From positions 108,889,799 through 108,953,798 of the forward strand of contig NC_089584.1 in NCBI RefSeq assembly GCF_019320115.1: 64,000 nt of DNA, given 5' to 3'. This DNA is from Miscanthus floridulus (lineage: Eukaryota > Streptophyta > Magnoliopsida > Poales > Poaceae). Under the pieces are notes generated by a model. The model saw only the letters and a list, made by a program, of their open reading frames with translations, had not been told where the DNA came from and ran no database searches. Numbering within the stretch: the stretch's first letter is position 1; every line of letters begins with the position of its first letter. The position numbers were made by a program, and so were the translations under genes. Below are positions 9,371 through 19,505 of this stretch, piece by piece.

Positions 9371-11836
9371 CTAGGGGTCGGACGGCGGGGCTGCAGCGGA
9401 CGAGTCGGGCGCTGAAGTACGTGGAGCAAGATGGAACTGGGCGCCATCATCATCTGACCCTGAGCTCTGAACTGACTGACCCTCTGAAGCAGGAAGTGTC
9501 GCTGAAGCGGTCTGGGTCTGAGCTGGTGCTGCTCGTGAAGCTGCAAGTATGTCTGTCGTAGGATCTGACGAGGCGACAGACGAGGGGAGCCGCTGAGTAG
9601 TCATGATAGCTGGAGCTGCTGTAGACGGACCGGCAGTATGCATGTGAGGTGGAGTAGGCATGCCGGTCAACTCACTGAATGATACTCCAAGACTCCTGGA
9701 GACTGACGACTCAGGCACGAATAGTGAGGACGTCTGCTCTGGTGAGAAACCCGTGTGATAAGGAGTGAACTGCAGGGCTACACCAGGTGAGGCTAACCAC
9801 TGGGACACCTGTACAGGAGGTGAAGGAAACTGAGCTGGAGGCTGTCTCTGACTCTGAAGCCCGATAGGCTGTACTGCTGGAGTCGTCGAAGTGGTAGGAG
9901 GCTGTGCAAGCTGGGGTGAAGTCTGTGGCAGTGGGATCCCAATGGCTGTCACTACATGCTGCATGAATCCCATGAGCTGCTGCTGCATAAGTAACTGCTG
10001 GTGCTGAAGGAGCTGCTGCTGCCGCTGAAACTCGTCCTAACGAGCCTGAAACTGTGCGAAGTTTGTAGCAGTCTCCTGTGCCTGTCGTGTCTGATCCTGC
10101 TGCATCCGCTCAAGAATATCAATGAGAGCGGGGTCTGTCTGTGGAGCTGGTGGAGCAGAACTGGAGCTACCTGCCTCTGCATCGTGTCTGCGTGGAGGCA
10201 TCTGAGGTATAGGCTGGTAGTCGTCGTCGGAGCTGTCACTGTACTCACTCACCTCCTGCTGTGCCTCTAGCTCCGCCTCCTCAGTGGCTGCAATCCCTCT
10301 GATGATCTCGTCCTGCTGAGCTGCGGACTCTGGCACGTCGGGACGATGGCTAGGCTGTCTGGGTGCCGGAGGAGTGGCGTGTCTGATCCTCTGTGACAGG
10401 TTGTAAGCTGGGAACTCCGTAGTGGCACCTGTATACTCATCCATCATGCCAGGGGGCTTATCAATCACAACTCTGCGGATGAGAAATGTGATCCAGTGAG
10501 CATAGGGAAGCTGCCTGCGACCCTTGAATCCCTCAGCTATAGTATCCTCCATCTCTGAAAGAAGGAGGTCCTAGATGTCAAACACTGTCATCTGCATAAT
10601 GGCATTGAGAAGCCAGAGCTGTAAGCGAGTCAGGCCCTCCCTGTATCCCAACCTGGGAAGCAATGTCCTCCTGATGATGGCCTCTAGTATCCTCGCTGTA
10701 GGAGTCAAGTCACTGGGGTTCCTGCTCGACCCCTCACCAAACAGCTCCTTGAAGCAATGGCGCACTAAGTCTGTAGGGGGCACCAACCCTCCATGAGGAC
10801 GTCTGGGAGGCTCCTGATGTCCATAGCAAACCTCATGCATCCTTACAGGCTGCTCCTGTAGTCTCAGTATCTCTCTGGCCCTGCTACTCGTCACTCTATA
10901 GTCTTTGCCGTTGAAGGCAAAGTGAATGAATCTGTGATGAGGATCGATGTAGAGCGAGGCATAAAACTGACGAACCCAAGAAGGTACATATATCCCCGTC
11001 CGTCCAATCAGATCTGACAGTCCTGGCAAATATGACAAGTATTGCCGAATGCCCTCTCCGGCTGCTGCCACAATGGACTCTATCGGACAGACCCTCTGTG
11101 ATCTGAACACTGCCCCACTGTTTAGATATGTATTGTAGAAATCCTCCTGCAGTGGCGTGTAGAACCCCTCAGCTGCTCTCTCATCCCTCCTCGGAGGAAA
11201 CCAGACCTCAAACTCAACAAACCGCAACTGCTGAACCTGCCTGGCTGTAGCGGCCCTCAAGTCGAGGTGAACCACTGGAGGCGGACCCTGTGGTCTGGGC
11301 GGAGGGCGTGAACCCCTGCGCTGTGTAGCTGGCCTCGGTGGAACTGCAGCACTGGTACGACTCGAGCGGCGTAGCTGAGGTGCCGGCTCGGTCTCCTGAC
11401 TCTCCTGAGTCTCCTGGGCTGGCTGAGGCTCTGCTGGTGGAGGCTGCTGTTGTGCTGACGGACCCTCCTCAATGGCAACCCGTCGTCCTGCAAGCGTGGC
11501 AGTCCCAGCTGGACTACCGTGACGACGCTCGACCTCCTCAATCGCAGCTCTGACTGCGGGTGAAACTGGCTGATCTGCAATGACAATTCCGCTGCGGGTG
11601 CCACCTCTCTCGGCACGCTCTGCGGCCTCTGCAACAGCTGCTGCTCTGGCTGTCTCTGCGTCGGGATACTTCCGCTTCTTGGATGTTACCTGCTTGGTTG
11701 ATTTGCCCTTGGATCCGGCTGGCTGACGAGGCGGGGGCCTCCGATCATCATCACCTGGGCCACCACCAACATTCTTGGTGCGAGCCATCTGAGCTGACAA
11801 GATGGTGAACTGTCGCTGATGAAGATCAACTGTCAA
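9371..11836 (-). pseudogene. Copia-2 envelope-like / putative plant transposon protein ORF
   Basis: A single frame of about 820 codons, broken only by a TAG just before 10553-10570 (near 10571) and another near 10034. The likely start is the ATG at 11788 (MARTKNVGG) rather than 11836. The N-terminus is basic and low-complexity with KKRKYPDAE. The middle has a conserved block with FEVWFPPRRDER, RQFYASLYIDPHHRFIHFAF, YRVTSSRAREILRLQ and LPRLGYREGLTRLQLWLLNA, resembling the plant family annotated as putative plant transposon protein (Transposase_32). The C-terminus is Gln/Pro/Ser-rich with a glutamine-rich coiled-coil-like stretch. It lies downstream of pol, the place of the envelope-like ORF in SIRE/Maximus elements. 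I see no certain signal peptide or membrane segment, so 'envelope-like' is positional only. Confidence 0.7.
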
Positions 11837-13281
11837 ACTGCCGCTTTCGAGGCTTGGCCTCGATCCTTACTCGCGAGCTTGGCTCCGAGTTAACTGCCAA
11901 CTGCCAGACGAAACACAACGGAACCGACTCGCTGCACGATAGAATAGATGGATATACAAATAAATACCATATATCTAATAGATGCGAAATCCTAATAGAG
12001 AAAGCAATGTAGATGCGAATTTGAATCGAGTGGCTTTCTACCTGACGAACAGCGATCCGAGAAGAGATAAGATATCACGCGGGGGATCCTCGGAACCGGG
12101 CTAGGGTTAGGTTAAACGCCCTGAATGCAATGGGGAATCAGTGCATTTAGAATTTGATCTAGGTTACAACTGAGATCAAGATTAAAACACAAAATTTGCC
12201 ATACCAATCAATGCGAGGGTAGGGCAAGAGCACTCGGCGAAGACCGGCAGCCTGGCAACGATTGAGCGGCGAGCTTGGGCGCGAGGAGGCCGGCGAGGTG
12301 CTGAGCAGGCGTGGTGGCGCACTAGGTAGGCGCACGGAGGCACGGGCGCAGGCTGACCGGAGCAGGTGGCGCACGGCTGGGCTGCGGCGGCGGCTTGGGC
12401 TAGGGCACGGCGGCGCGGGCGCGAGATAGGGTGCGTGGAGGCGGCGGCGCAACAGTGCGGCGGCGACTTGGGCGCGGGTCACGGTGGCGATGCGGCGGCG
12501 GCTCGGGCTAGGGTTCGACGGGAGACAGGGGTTGCGGGCAGTTAAGTAATCCCCCAACACGTGACAGAAAAGGAAACGGGAAAAGAGTCCTTAAGACGCG
12601 CGAGATCCACTGACCGGACGCTCCGGTGGTAGCGACCGGACGCTACCACCCAGCGTCCGGTCGATTCCAGAGAGGTCCAAATCCTCTGGAATCGCGACCG
12701 GACACGTCCGGTGGTCCATGACCGGACGCAGGCAGGGTCCGGTCAGTTTAACTTTGTCATCCTCCGATCGACCGGACGCTGAGCCCTTTCTGACCGGACG
12801 CACAGACGCAGCGTCCGGTCACTCCTTGAACAGCAGTTCACCTCCTGTGAACTGACCGGACGCTGGACAGCAGCGTCCGGTGCAGCGTCCGGTGCACCTT
12901 TTACAGTAATCCTTCAACATTCCTTCGCGCTACCTGTTCCCAAACAAGTTCCAACTTGAATAAGATCCAAATAAGCACAAATTAGGACTGATGTGAGTGA
13001 CCTTTCTCAAACCCTCATTTTTTTTTAAATATTTTGCCTTAGGCTATAATTCTTTTAAAGAAAATAGGCAACAAAAGGGCAAATGGAACAAAACGACAAA
13101 ACAACATTCATGCATATGTAATGCTTGTAAGTAAATCTAGTTGCTTGTCAAGTTTGATCCAAGGTTAATCTTCTTCACACGCTTTTCGGCGGTTATCTTA
13201 ACCATGCTAGACAAGCCCTATATGCATTGCTATAAATTAAACATGTTGTATATTACAATGAATGCAAGGGACAACACAAGC
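11837..13281 (-). other. Copia-2 spacer between pol and the envelope-like ORF
   Basis: No supported gene. About 12160-12560 is GC-rich and proline/arginine-coding in several frames. On the minus strand it reads like a 5' leader, followed by a GT-type donor (GATTG|GTATGG, near 12205) and an acceptor-like CGTCAG near 12045, upstream of the next ORF. About 12600-12900 holds more CCGGACGC/GCGTCCGG units. The last 380 bases, towards pol, are AT-rich. Confidence 0.5.
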
Positions 13282-16200
13282 TCAATTTTTTGTGAAGTTA
13301 CTAAAATCAAGTACATTGAGCTCGTTTCGCAATCTACAAAATGTAGCCTCATCTAGCGGTTTAGTGAAGATATTCGCTAATTGATCTTCGGATCTTACAC
13401 CTTCTAGTGATATATCATTTTTAGTTACATGATCTCTTAGAAAGTGATGGCGGATATCTATATGCTTGGTGCGAGAGTGTTGAACCGGATTATTTGCAAG
13501 TTTCACCGCACTTTCATTGTCACACAAAAGAGGTACTTTCTCTAGAACTACTCCATAGTCTAGTAAAGTTTGTTTCATGTATAATATTTGTGCACAACAA
13601 GCACCCGCGGCAATGTATTCCGCTTCGGCGGTGGACAAAGCCACACTAATTTGTTTCTTGGAGGACCAAGACACAAGTGATCTACCAAGCAAATGGCACC
13701 CTCCGGATGTGCTGTTTTTATCAACTTTGCATCCGGCGTAATCCGAATCGGAATAGCCAATTAATTCAAATAAAGCTCCTTTGGGATACCAAAGGCCAAT
13801 GCTTGGAGTGTGCTTAAGATACCTAAGGATTCTTTTTACGGCAATTAAATGTGTTCCCTTAGGACTAGCTTGAAACCTAGCACACATACACACACTAAAC
13901 ATGATGTCGGGCCTAGATGCGGTTAAATATAACAAGCTACCAATCATAGAGCGGTAGAGAGTTTGATCAACCGAGTTACCTCCCTCATCTAGGTCGAGAT
14001 GTCCATTGGTAGGCATTGGGGTCTTGATTGGCTTACATTCATCCATCTTGAATCTCTTAAGAAGGGCTTTTGTGTATTTCTCTTGAGAGATGAAGATGCC
14101 TTCTTTCATTTGCTTGACTTGAAAACCAAGAAAGAATGTAAGCTCACCAATCATTGACATCTCGAACTCCTTAGACATCAATTCACCAAATTCTTTGCAT
14201 GAGTCTTCATTTGATGATCCAAAGATAATATCATCAACATATACTTGACAAATGAAGATATGCCCATCAAGCTTCTTGGTGAATAGTGTGGTGTCGACCT
14301 TCCCAATGGTGAAGCCCTTCTCAATAAGGAAATCCCGAAGGCGCTCATACCAAGCTCTTGGGGCTTGCTTAAGCCCATATAGTGCCTTGGACAACCTATA
14401 AACATGATTAGGATATCTAGGGTCTTCAAACCCGGGAGGTTGATCAACATAAACTAGTTCATTAATAAAGCCATTTAAGAATGCACTTTTCACATCCATT
14501 TGATATAGTTTCATTTCATGATGTGATGCATATGCAAGAAGGATACGGATGGCTTCTAATCTTGCAACCGGTGCAAAGGTTTCTCCAAAGTCCAAACCTT
14601 CAACTTGAGAGAACCCCTTTGCCACTAGTCTTGCCTTGTTCCTCACAACAACACCTTGATCATCTTGCTTGTTGCGGAACACCCACTTTGTTCCAATCAC
14701 TCTTGCACCTTTTGGTCGCTCTTCAAGATTCCATACTTCATTGCGAGTGAAGTTGTTCAACTCTTCATGCATGGCATTGATCCAATCCGGATCTTTTAGA
14801 GCTTCTTCTACCTTGGTAGGCTCATAGCAAGAGATAAAAGAGTGATGAGCAATAAATGAGGTAAGTTTTTGAGATCTAGTCATCACCCCCTTTGTTGGAC
14901 TTCCTATGATGAGATCTTGTGGATGATCTTGTAGGAGAGGAGTATTTCTTCTATTGGCCACTTGAGGAGGAGGTTGTGGAGCATCAACATCTTGTGCTTG
15001 TACCACCATTTGCTCATGGGAGACATGAGTATCTTCATTTTCTACTCTCCCAACTTTTTCACCATCTTGTGGTACATTTGATGAAGAAGGTTGATTAATG
15101 ACTTGTATATCATCTTCATCATCTTTTGGCTTGATGTCTCCCACCGGAATATTCTTCATAGCCTCCCTCAATGGTTCATCACCTACATCATCAAGATTCT
15201 CATGTGCTCCTTGGGAGCCGTTAGATTCATCAAATTCCACATCATATGTTTCTTCAACCAAGCCGGTGGCATGATTAAATACTCTATATGCTTTGGACTT
15301 CAATGAGTAACCAACAAGAAAACCTATATCACAACGCCTTTGAAACTTCTCTAGGTGTTGCCGCTTCTTGTAGATGTAGCACTTGCAACCAAACACCCTA
15401 AAGAAGGAGACGTCCGGCTTCTTCCCATTGAGCAACTCATATGGTGTCTTGACAAGGAACTTTTGAAGAAATAGGCGGTTGGATGCATAACATGCGGTGT
15501 TGATTGCTTTCGCCCATAGAGCTTCGGGGGTGTTGTACTCATCTAGCATTGTCCTTGCAAGAGTGATCAAAGTCCGGTTCTTTCTCTCAACTACACCATT
15601 TTGTTGAGGAGTATAGGTTGCGGAGACTTCATGTTTGATTCCAACTTCATCACAATAAGCTTCTATGTTTGTGTTGTCAAACTCTTTGCTATTGTCACTT
15701 CTTATCTTCTTGAGCTTCACTTCAAATTCATTTTGTGCTCTCTTGGCAAACTTTTTGAAACAAGATGCAACTTCGGATTTATCATGATGGAAGAACACCC
15801 ATGTATATCTTGAATAGTCATCCACAATCACAAGACAATAGAGATTTCCTCCCAAACTCTTGTATGTTGTTGGTCCGAATAAATCCATGTGTAGGAGTTC
15901 TAGCACTCTTGTGGTTGACATGAAAGCTTTGGTTGGATGAGTGTTTGCAACTTGCTTGTCGGCTTGACATGCACTACAAAGCTTGTCCTTCTCAAACTTC
16001 ACATCCTTCAACCCTCTCACCAAATCATTCTTCATAAGCTTCTTGAGTGAGCTCATCCCAACATGAGCAAGCCTTCTATGCCATAGCCACCCAAGTGTTG
16101 TTTTGGTGAATAGGCAAGTCTTTAAGTTTGCATCTTCGGAGGTGAACAAGCATTGGAAGCCAAGATCACACAATTGACCAACGGATAGCAAGTTGAAGCT

Positions 16201-16419
16201 CAATGAAGCAACATAGAGCACATTTGAGATGGAATGATCATTTGATATTGCCACTTTGCCCAATCCTTTGACCTTGCCCTTTGAATTATCTCCAAATGTT
16301 ATTTTCTCTTGTCCATCTACCTCTTCATCTAGTGAGGTGAACATACGAGGATCACCGGTCATATGTTGAGTGCAACCACTATCAATAACCCAATGACTTC
16401 CACCGGTCTTGTAGTTCAC
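13282..16419 (-). CDS. Copia-2 pol: protease, integrase, reverse transcriptase, RNase H
   Basis: 1045 codons without a stop. Domains in order: aspartic protease with [12 protein letters not shown] (about residues 10-22); GAG-pre-integrase zinc finger [10 protein letters not shown]...CSACQ (about 110-150); integrase core with [15 protein letters not shown] and [12 protein letters not shown] (DDE catalytic residues); RT with [21 protein letters not shown] and the active-site YVDD (complement of 14230-14241); RNase H with [15 protein letters not shown] and [14 protein letters not shown]. All key residues are present. No ATG opens it: the frame follows on from gag across TAG (16420-16422) and TGA (16435-16437), so it would be made as part of a gag-pol polyprotein. 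It could be enzymatically sound, but the element has lost its 5' end. Confidence 0.92.
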   Translation of the reverse strand: MNYKTGGSHWVIDSGCTQHMTGDPRMFTSLDEEVDGQEKITFGDNSKGKVKGLGKVAISNDHSISNVLYVASLSFNLLSVGQLCDLGFQCLFTSEDANLKTCLFTKTTLGWLWHRRLAHVGMSSLKKLMKNDLVRGLKDVKFEKDKLCSACQADKQVANTHPTKAFMSTTRVLELLHMDLFGPTTYKSLGGNLYCLVIVDDYSRYTWVFFHHDKSEVASCFKKFAKRAQNEFEVKLKKIRSDNSKEFDNTNIEAYCDEVGIKHEVSATYTPQQNGVVERKNRTLITLARTMLDEYNTPEALWAKAINTACYASNRLFLQKFLVKTPYELLNGKKPDVSFFRVFGCKCYIYKKRQHLEKFQRRCDIGFLVGYSLKSKAYRVFNHATGLVEETYDVEFDESNGSQGAHENLDDVGDEPLREAMKNIPVGDIKPKDDEDDIQVINQPSSSNVPQDGEKVGRVENEDTHVSHEQMVVQAQDVDAPQPPPQVANRRNTPLLQDHPQDLIIGSPTKGVMTRSQKLTSFIAHHSFISCYEPTKVEEALKDPDWINAMHEELNNFTRNEVWNLEERPKGARVIGTKWVFRNKQDDQGVVVRNKARLVAKGFSQVEGLDFGETFAPVARLEAIRILLAYASHHEMKLYQMDVKSAFLNGFINELVYVDQPPGFEDPRYPNHVYRLSKALYGLKQAPRAWYERLRDFLIEKGFTIGKVDTTLFTKKLDGHIFICQVYVDDIIFGSSNEDSCKEFGELMSKEFEMSMIGELTFFLGFQVKQMKEGIFISQEKYTKALLKRFKMDECKPIKTPMPTNGHLDLDEGGNSVDQTLYRSMIGSLLYLTASRPDIMFSVCMCARFQASPKGTHLIAVKRILRYLKHTPSIGLWYPKGALFELIGYSDSDYAGCKVDKNSTSGGCHLLGRSLVSWSSKKQISVALSTAEAEYIAAGACCAQILYMKQTLLDYGVVLEKVPLLCDNESAVKLANNPVQHSRTKHIDIRHHFLRDHVTKNDISLEGVRSEDQLANIFTKPLDEATFCRLRNELNVLDFSNFTKN

Positions 16420-16434
16420 CTATACACAATAGAT

Positions 16435-16806
16435 TCAAGCTTTAGGGATCCAAGCTTGTTGAGGGCCCTTCACCTTCTCAACAAGTGACTTAGCCACCCA
16501 AACTTTCTTAGGCCTACTCTTGTTGGGGGGACCTAAGAACATGACTTTCATCTTTCCCTTCGAATCTTTTCTAAGCATGTAGTGAGCATTGAAAGCAAAG
16601 GGTCTAGCATGCTTGGGCAAGGGTTGTGGTAGTGGAGTTTGACACTCATGAGCAAAGTGACCTTCTTGTCCACACTCAAAACATCTCTTTGGTTTTGGCT
16701 TTGGCTTTGATTGTTGGTGTTGAGCTTGAGCCTTCTTCTTCTCTACACTTGCCATATATCCAATGCCACTTCTATCCATCTTCATGACGGTATTCATGAG
16801 TAGCTC
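16435..16806 (-). pseudogene. Copia-2 gag, C-terminal fragment with CCHC knuckle
   Basis: In frame with the downstream pol, ending in TGA at 16435-16437. It shows the typical MNTVMKMDRSGIGYM motif and the nucleocapsid zinc knuckle CFECGQEGHFAHEC. Its upstream end is cut by the deletion joining Copia-2 to Tat-1 at about 16803-16806, so most of gag is absent. Confidence 0.88.
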
Positions 16807-16867
16807 CCGTCCCTAACTTAGGTTGTTTTTTCTCTGGCTCGACCTTATTTCATTTTCCGTGGTGCAG

Positions 16868-17343
16868 AGTCAGAGGCGGAGGTCGTTCGGGCCACCGAGG
16901 CTTCCAGCGCGGTGTAGACGGTGCTCGAGACCGAGATCGGGGAGCACGAGGCGCTAAAGCGTGCTGCCCTTTCCGCCTGCGAGGCCCTGGAAGTCGAGGG
17001 GGTTCAGTCGGGCAGCTCCCTGGGGAGCCGCTTGATTGCGCTGAGCAGCCAGATGCGCGAGCGGCTCCGAGGAGCGCTGCACACGGGTGTCAAGCGGGCA
17101 ATGGCCGTCATTTCCTCTCACTACCTTGGCGTCGACCTCCTGGCCATCAGTGATGGCTACGTTCTGCCTGATGATGACGAGGAGGCCCACGCGGCGGTCG
17201 CGAAGCTGCTGGAGGCGGCGGAAGGCCCTGGCACGGCGCTGGCGACGCTCTTTGAAGATGAGGTGGTTCCTCCCCTACCCTCTGCCGGTGCTGGGGGCCT
17301 GAGCCTTAATCTGGGCCCCAGGGGCTATGTAAAGATAGAATAG
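16868..17343 (+). pseudogene. Tat-1 antisense gene, last exon only
   Basis: Homologous to exon 6 (54164-54607) of the Tat-2 antisense gene, with the same CAG acceptor at 16865-16867. It encodes a Glu/Ala-rich, coiled-coil-like start, then MRERLRGALHTGVKRAMAV, HYLGVDL and YVLPDDDEEAHAAVAKLLEA. A TAG near 16916 replaces the CAG found in Tat-2, and a one-base loss near the end shifts the C-terminus. Exons 1-5 are gone with the deletion. Confidence 0.8.
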
Positions 17344-17448
17344 GGGTTATTTTTGTATCATAACGTTTGTGGCCGTCGAGGCTTTTATTTCTGACGTATT
17401 TGTGTTTCTTAGTTGTTTTTCTCATGTTTCCGAGCCTTTGCCCTCTGT

Positions 17449-17475
17449 TGCTCCTGATCCTCAGCTGGTGGCGAT
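17449..17475. other. Deletion junction removing Tat-1 pol
   Basis: Sequence to the left matches Tat-2 up to about 54756 (GTTGCTCCTGATC) and sequence to the right matches Tat-2 from about 59606 (AGCTGGTGGCGATGTC). About 4.85 kb with protease, RT, RNase H and integrase is missing. Both endpoints in Tat-2 contain CTCCTGA, which is present once at the junction. The junction also creates the TGA that ends the gag frame. Confidence 0.8.
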
Positions 17476-19446
17476 GTCGAGGAGCGCGGCAGCAGAGCGC
17501 GGGACGTTGCGACCTAACTCTCGGACCAAGTCCCGACAAGTGGTGCCGGAGAGGAAAGCCTGGACAATCTCCGATTTGCCGACGCTGGGTAGCTCGGTGC
17601 ATTGTTTGGAGAAGCGCCGGATGAAGTCTCGGAGAGACTCGTCCGGCTTCTGGCGACAGCTCTTAAGATCCCAGGAATTCCCAGGGCGCACGTACGTGCC
17701 CTGGAAGTTCCCGACGAAGATCCTAACCAAATCGCGCCAGTCGTGGATTTGCGAGGGAGGGAGATGCTCGAGCCAGGCTCGTGCCGAGTCCGACAAGAGC
17801 AAAGGGAGATTGCGGATGATGAGCAGGTCATCGTCCGCGCCACCTAGCTGGCAGGCCAGGCGGTAATCGGCGAGCCAGAGCTCCGGGTTGGTCTCGCCGC
17901 TGTACTTCGCGAGATTGGCCGGCTGTCGGAACCGAGCGTGGAAAGGAGCAGCGCGGATGGCCCTGCTAAAGACCCGAGGGCCTGGCGGCTCAGGGGAAGG
18001 ACTGCGGTCCTCACCGCTGTCGTAGCGACCGCCTCGGTGTGGGCGGTAGCCCCGAGCGGGCCCCTCGTTGTCGTGGCGTCGTCGCCTGCTGACCACCTCA
18101 TGGTCTCCCTGCACCTCGCGTCGACTGCCGAGGCGGTCCAGAAGCACGGGGACCCTGTGGGCTATCGGCGCTCGGTCGGGGTCGGGACGAGCCGGGGCTT
18201 CCCTGTCCTGCCGAGGCGGTGCCGTGAGAAGGTTCGAGACGCCCCCGCGCCGTCGGGAGGCGGAACTCTCGGCCTGCTGAACCGCAGCGGTCTCTAGGAG
18301 ATCGCGGAGCTCGCCGCGGACCCGCCGCCCCTCCGTGGTAGAAGGCTCGGGCATTGCGCGAACCAGCATTGCCGCAGCCGCAACGTTCTGGCTGGCGCGA
18401 TTGAAGACTGGGGGTTGCTCGCTCCCTTCGTCGTCATGGATGCGGTGATACACATCGCGAGCTCTTCGTCGGGCTCCCCCACCTTCGCCGCGGCCTCGCT
18501 GTTCCTGTTCGAGAGAGTCTCGAAGCTGCTGCAGAAGGAGTTGGTCTTGCTCGACCTTGGCCTGGAGCTCATGGAGTTGCTCTAGGTCTGGGCGCTGAGG
18601 TCGTGCAAGAGCGACGTTCTCATTTCGTGCGGTCGGCAGGGCATTGCGTGGGGGCGTGACGGCGCCCGCCCCTGGACGAAGTGGGGAGCGGCTACCTGCC
18701 CCCTCATCCTCTTCGCCTGCCCTCGGCATCCCGAGCCCGACGTGAAAACACTCGCGAGTGGAGTCGTAAGTGCCTTCGTCGTCGGAGTCGGAGTAACCGA
18801 AGCAGTAGTCGCTTGCGGCCAAGAACTGGCGCAAAGTCCCAGGGTCGTGGAGCCCGGAGAAATCCACTCCGGGCCATGCCTCGTCCTCATCCGAGGAGTC
18901 AGCGTGGGTGCTTAGGTCGAGACCGAAGCGCTGGCAGCGTTCTGAGGGACCCTCATGAGCAGCAGCGTATGCGTAGGTGTAAGAAGCGGCGGCATTTTTC
19001 AACCCAAAGGGGCATGGGGATGATGTCGTTGCCAGATTCTGCTCCGCCGGGGTCGGTTCTTCAGGGAGTGGTGGAGCGGAGCTTGACGACTGGGCATCAT
19101 CGCGAGCCACCGGCGATTTTCCTTTGTCCAAGCTCAGGCCAGACAGGTCCCCAGCCAGGTACCCCGTACCAACAGCTGGTCGTAGGATATCGGCGGGGAG
19201 TGGCGTGCCGCCCCGGGTTCGCGTAACGTCGGGGTGGTCTTGCTCGTGTCGTGCCTGGCGAGCGCGGCGAGAGCGGCCGCCCGGGCGCCGCCTGCGCCTG
19301 GGCTGCCGGTGCGTAACTTCATCGTCGGGCGGAGGGGCTCGAGGAGCGAGGAGTACCATGTCGTACTCATGCCCTAGAGACATGAACTCTAGGCTCCCGA
19401 ACCAAACTACGGTGCCGAGACGCAATGGTCGCACGGGGTCTGCCAT
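17461..19446 (-). CDS. Tat-1 gag, open 661-codon frame
   Basis: Begins MADPVRPLRLGTVVWFGSLE, 59 bases after the LTR, and runs without a stop to the deletion junction. The N-terminal two thirds are low-complexity and acidic/basic mixed (SSDEDEAWPG, EDRSPSPEPPGPR). About residues 495-640 hold the Retrotrans_gag capsid domain, with KYSGETNPELWLADYRLACQ, ARAWLEHLPPSQIHDW and DFIRRFSKQCTELPSV. Tat-2 has the same protein broken by two stops where this copy has CGA codons. The zinc-knuckle/protease part is lost. It could still make capsid-like protein and move only with help from another element; that is inference. Confidence 0.85.
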   Translation of the reverse strand: MADPVRPLRLGTVVWFGSLEFMSLGHEYDMVLLAPRAPPPDDEVTHRQPRRRRRPGGRSRRARQARHEQDHPDVTRTRGGTPLPADILRPAVGTGYLAGDLSGLSLDKGKSPVARDDAQSSSSAPPLPEEPTPAEQNLATTSSPCPFGLKNAAASYTYAYAAAHEGPSERCQRFGLDLSTHADSSDEDEAWPGVDFSGLHDPGTLRQFLAASDYCFGYSDSDDEGTYDSTRECFHVGLGMPRAGEEDEGAGSRSPLRPGAGAVTPPRNALPTARNENVALARPQRPDLEQLHELQAKVEQDQLLLQQLRDSLEQEQRGRGEGGGARRRARDVYHRIHDDEGSEQPPVFNRASQNVAAAAMLVRAMPEPSTTEGRRVRGELRDLLETAAVQQAESSASRRRGGVSNLLTAPPRQDREAPARPDPDRAPIAHRVPVLLDRLGSRREVQGDHEVVSRRRRHDNEGPARGYRPHRGGRYDSGEDRSPSPEPPGPRVFSRAIRAAPFHARFRQPANLAKYSGETNPELWLADYRLACQLGGADDDLLIIRNLPLLLSDSARAWLEHLPPSQIHDWRDLVRIFVGNFQGTYVRPGNSWDLKSCRQKPDESLRDFIRRFSKQCTELPSVGKSEIVQAFLSGTTCRDLVRELGRNVPRSAAALLDIATS

Positions 19447-19484
19447 CCGGAACCTGCTGGGATGACGAAACTGACACGCAGACG

Positions 19485-19505
19485 CCCCCTACCTGGCGCG
19501 CCAAC
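19485..19505 (-). other. Tat-1 primer-binding site
   Basis: On the minus strand the LTR is followed directly by GTTGGCGCGCCAGGTAGGGG. TGGCGCGCCAGG has the expected TGG start of a tRNA-complementary primer site. I cannot name the tRNA with certainty. The identical site is at 61626-61646 in Tat-2. Confidence 0.65.

Larger units (their letters stand above)
7266..16806 (-). mobile_element. Copia-2, SIRE/Maximus-like Copia element with envelope-like ORF, 5' truncated
   Basis: Inserted into the Tat-1 left LTR. In coding order (right to left) it has a gag fragment, a long pol, a spacer, an envelope-like ORF, a polypurine tract and one 1.6-kb LTR (7266-8864). The 5' LTR, leader and most of gag are missing. 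The DNA changes directly from gag sequence to Tat-1 antisense exon flank at about 16803-16806, where both parents read GCTC, so a deletion removed the end of Copia-2 and part of Tat-1 together. The long LTR, third ORF and GGGGGAGAT purine tract are SIRE/Maximus traits. A target duplication cannot be checked because one end is gone. Confidence 0.88.

Noticed and set aside
12159..12560. 133-codon Pro/Arg/Ser-rich frame on the minus strand as a gene
   Set aside because: Low-complexity GC-rich composition, no domain, located in a retrotransposon spacer; more likely a leader.
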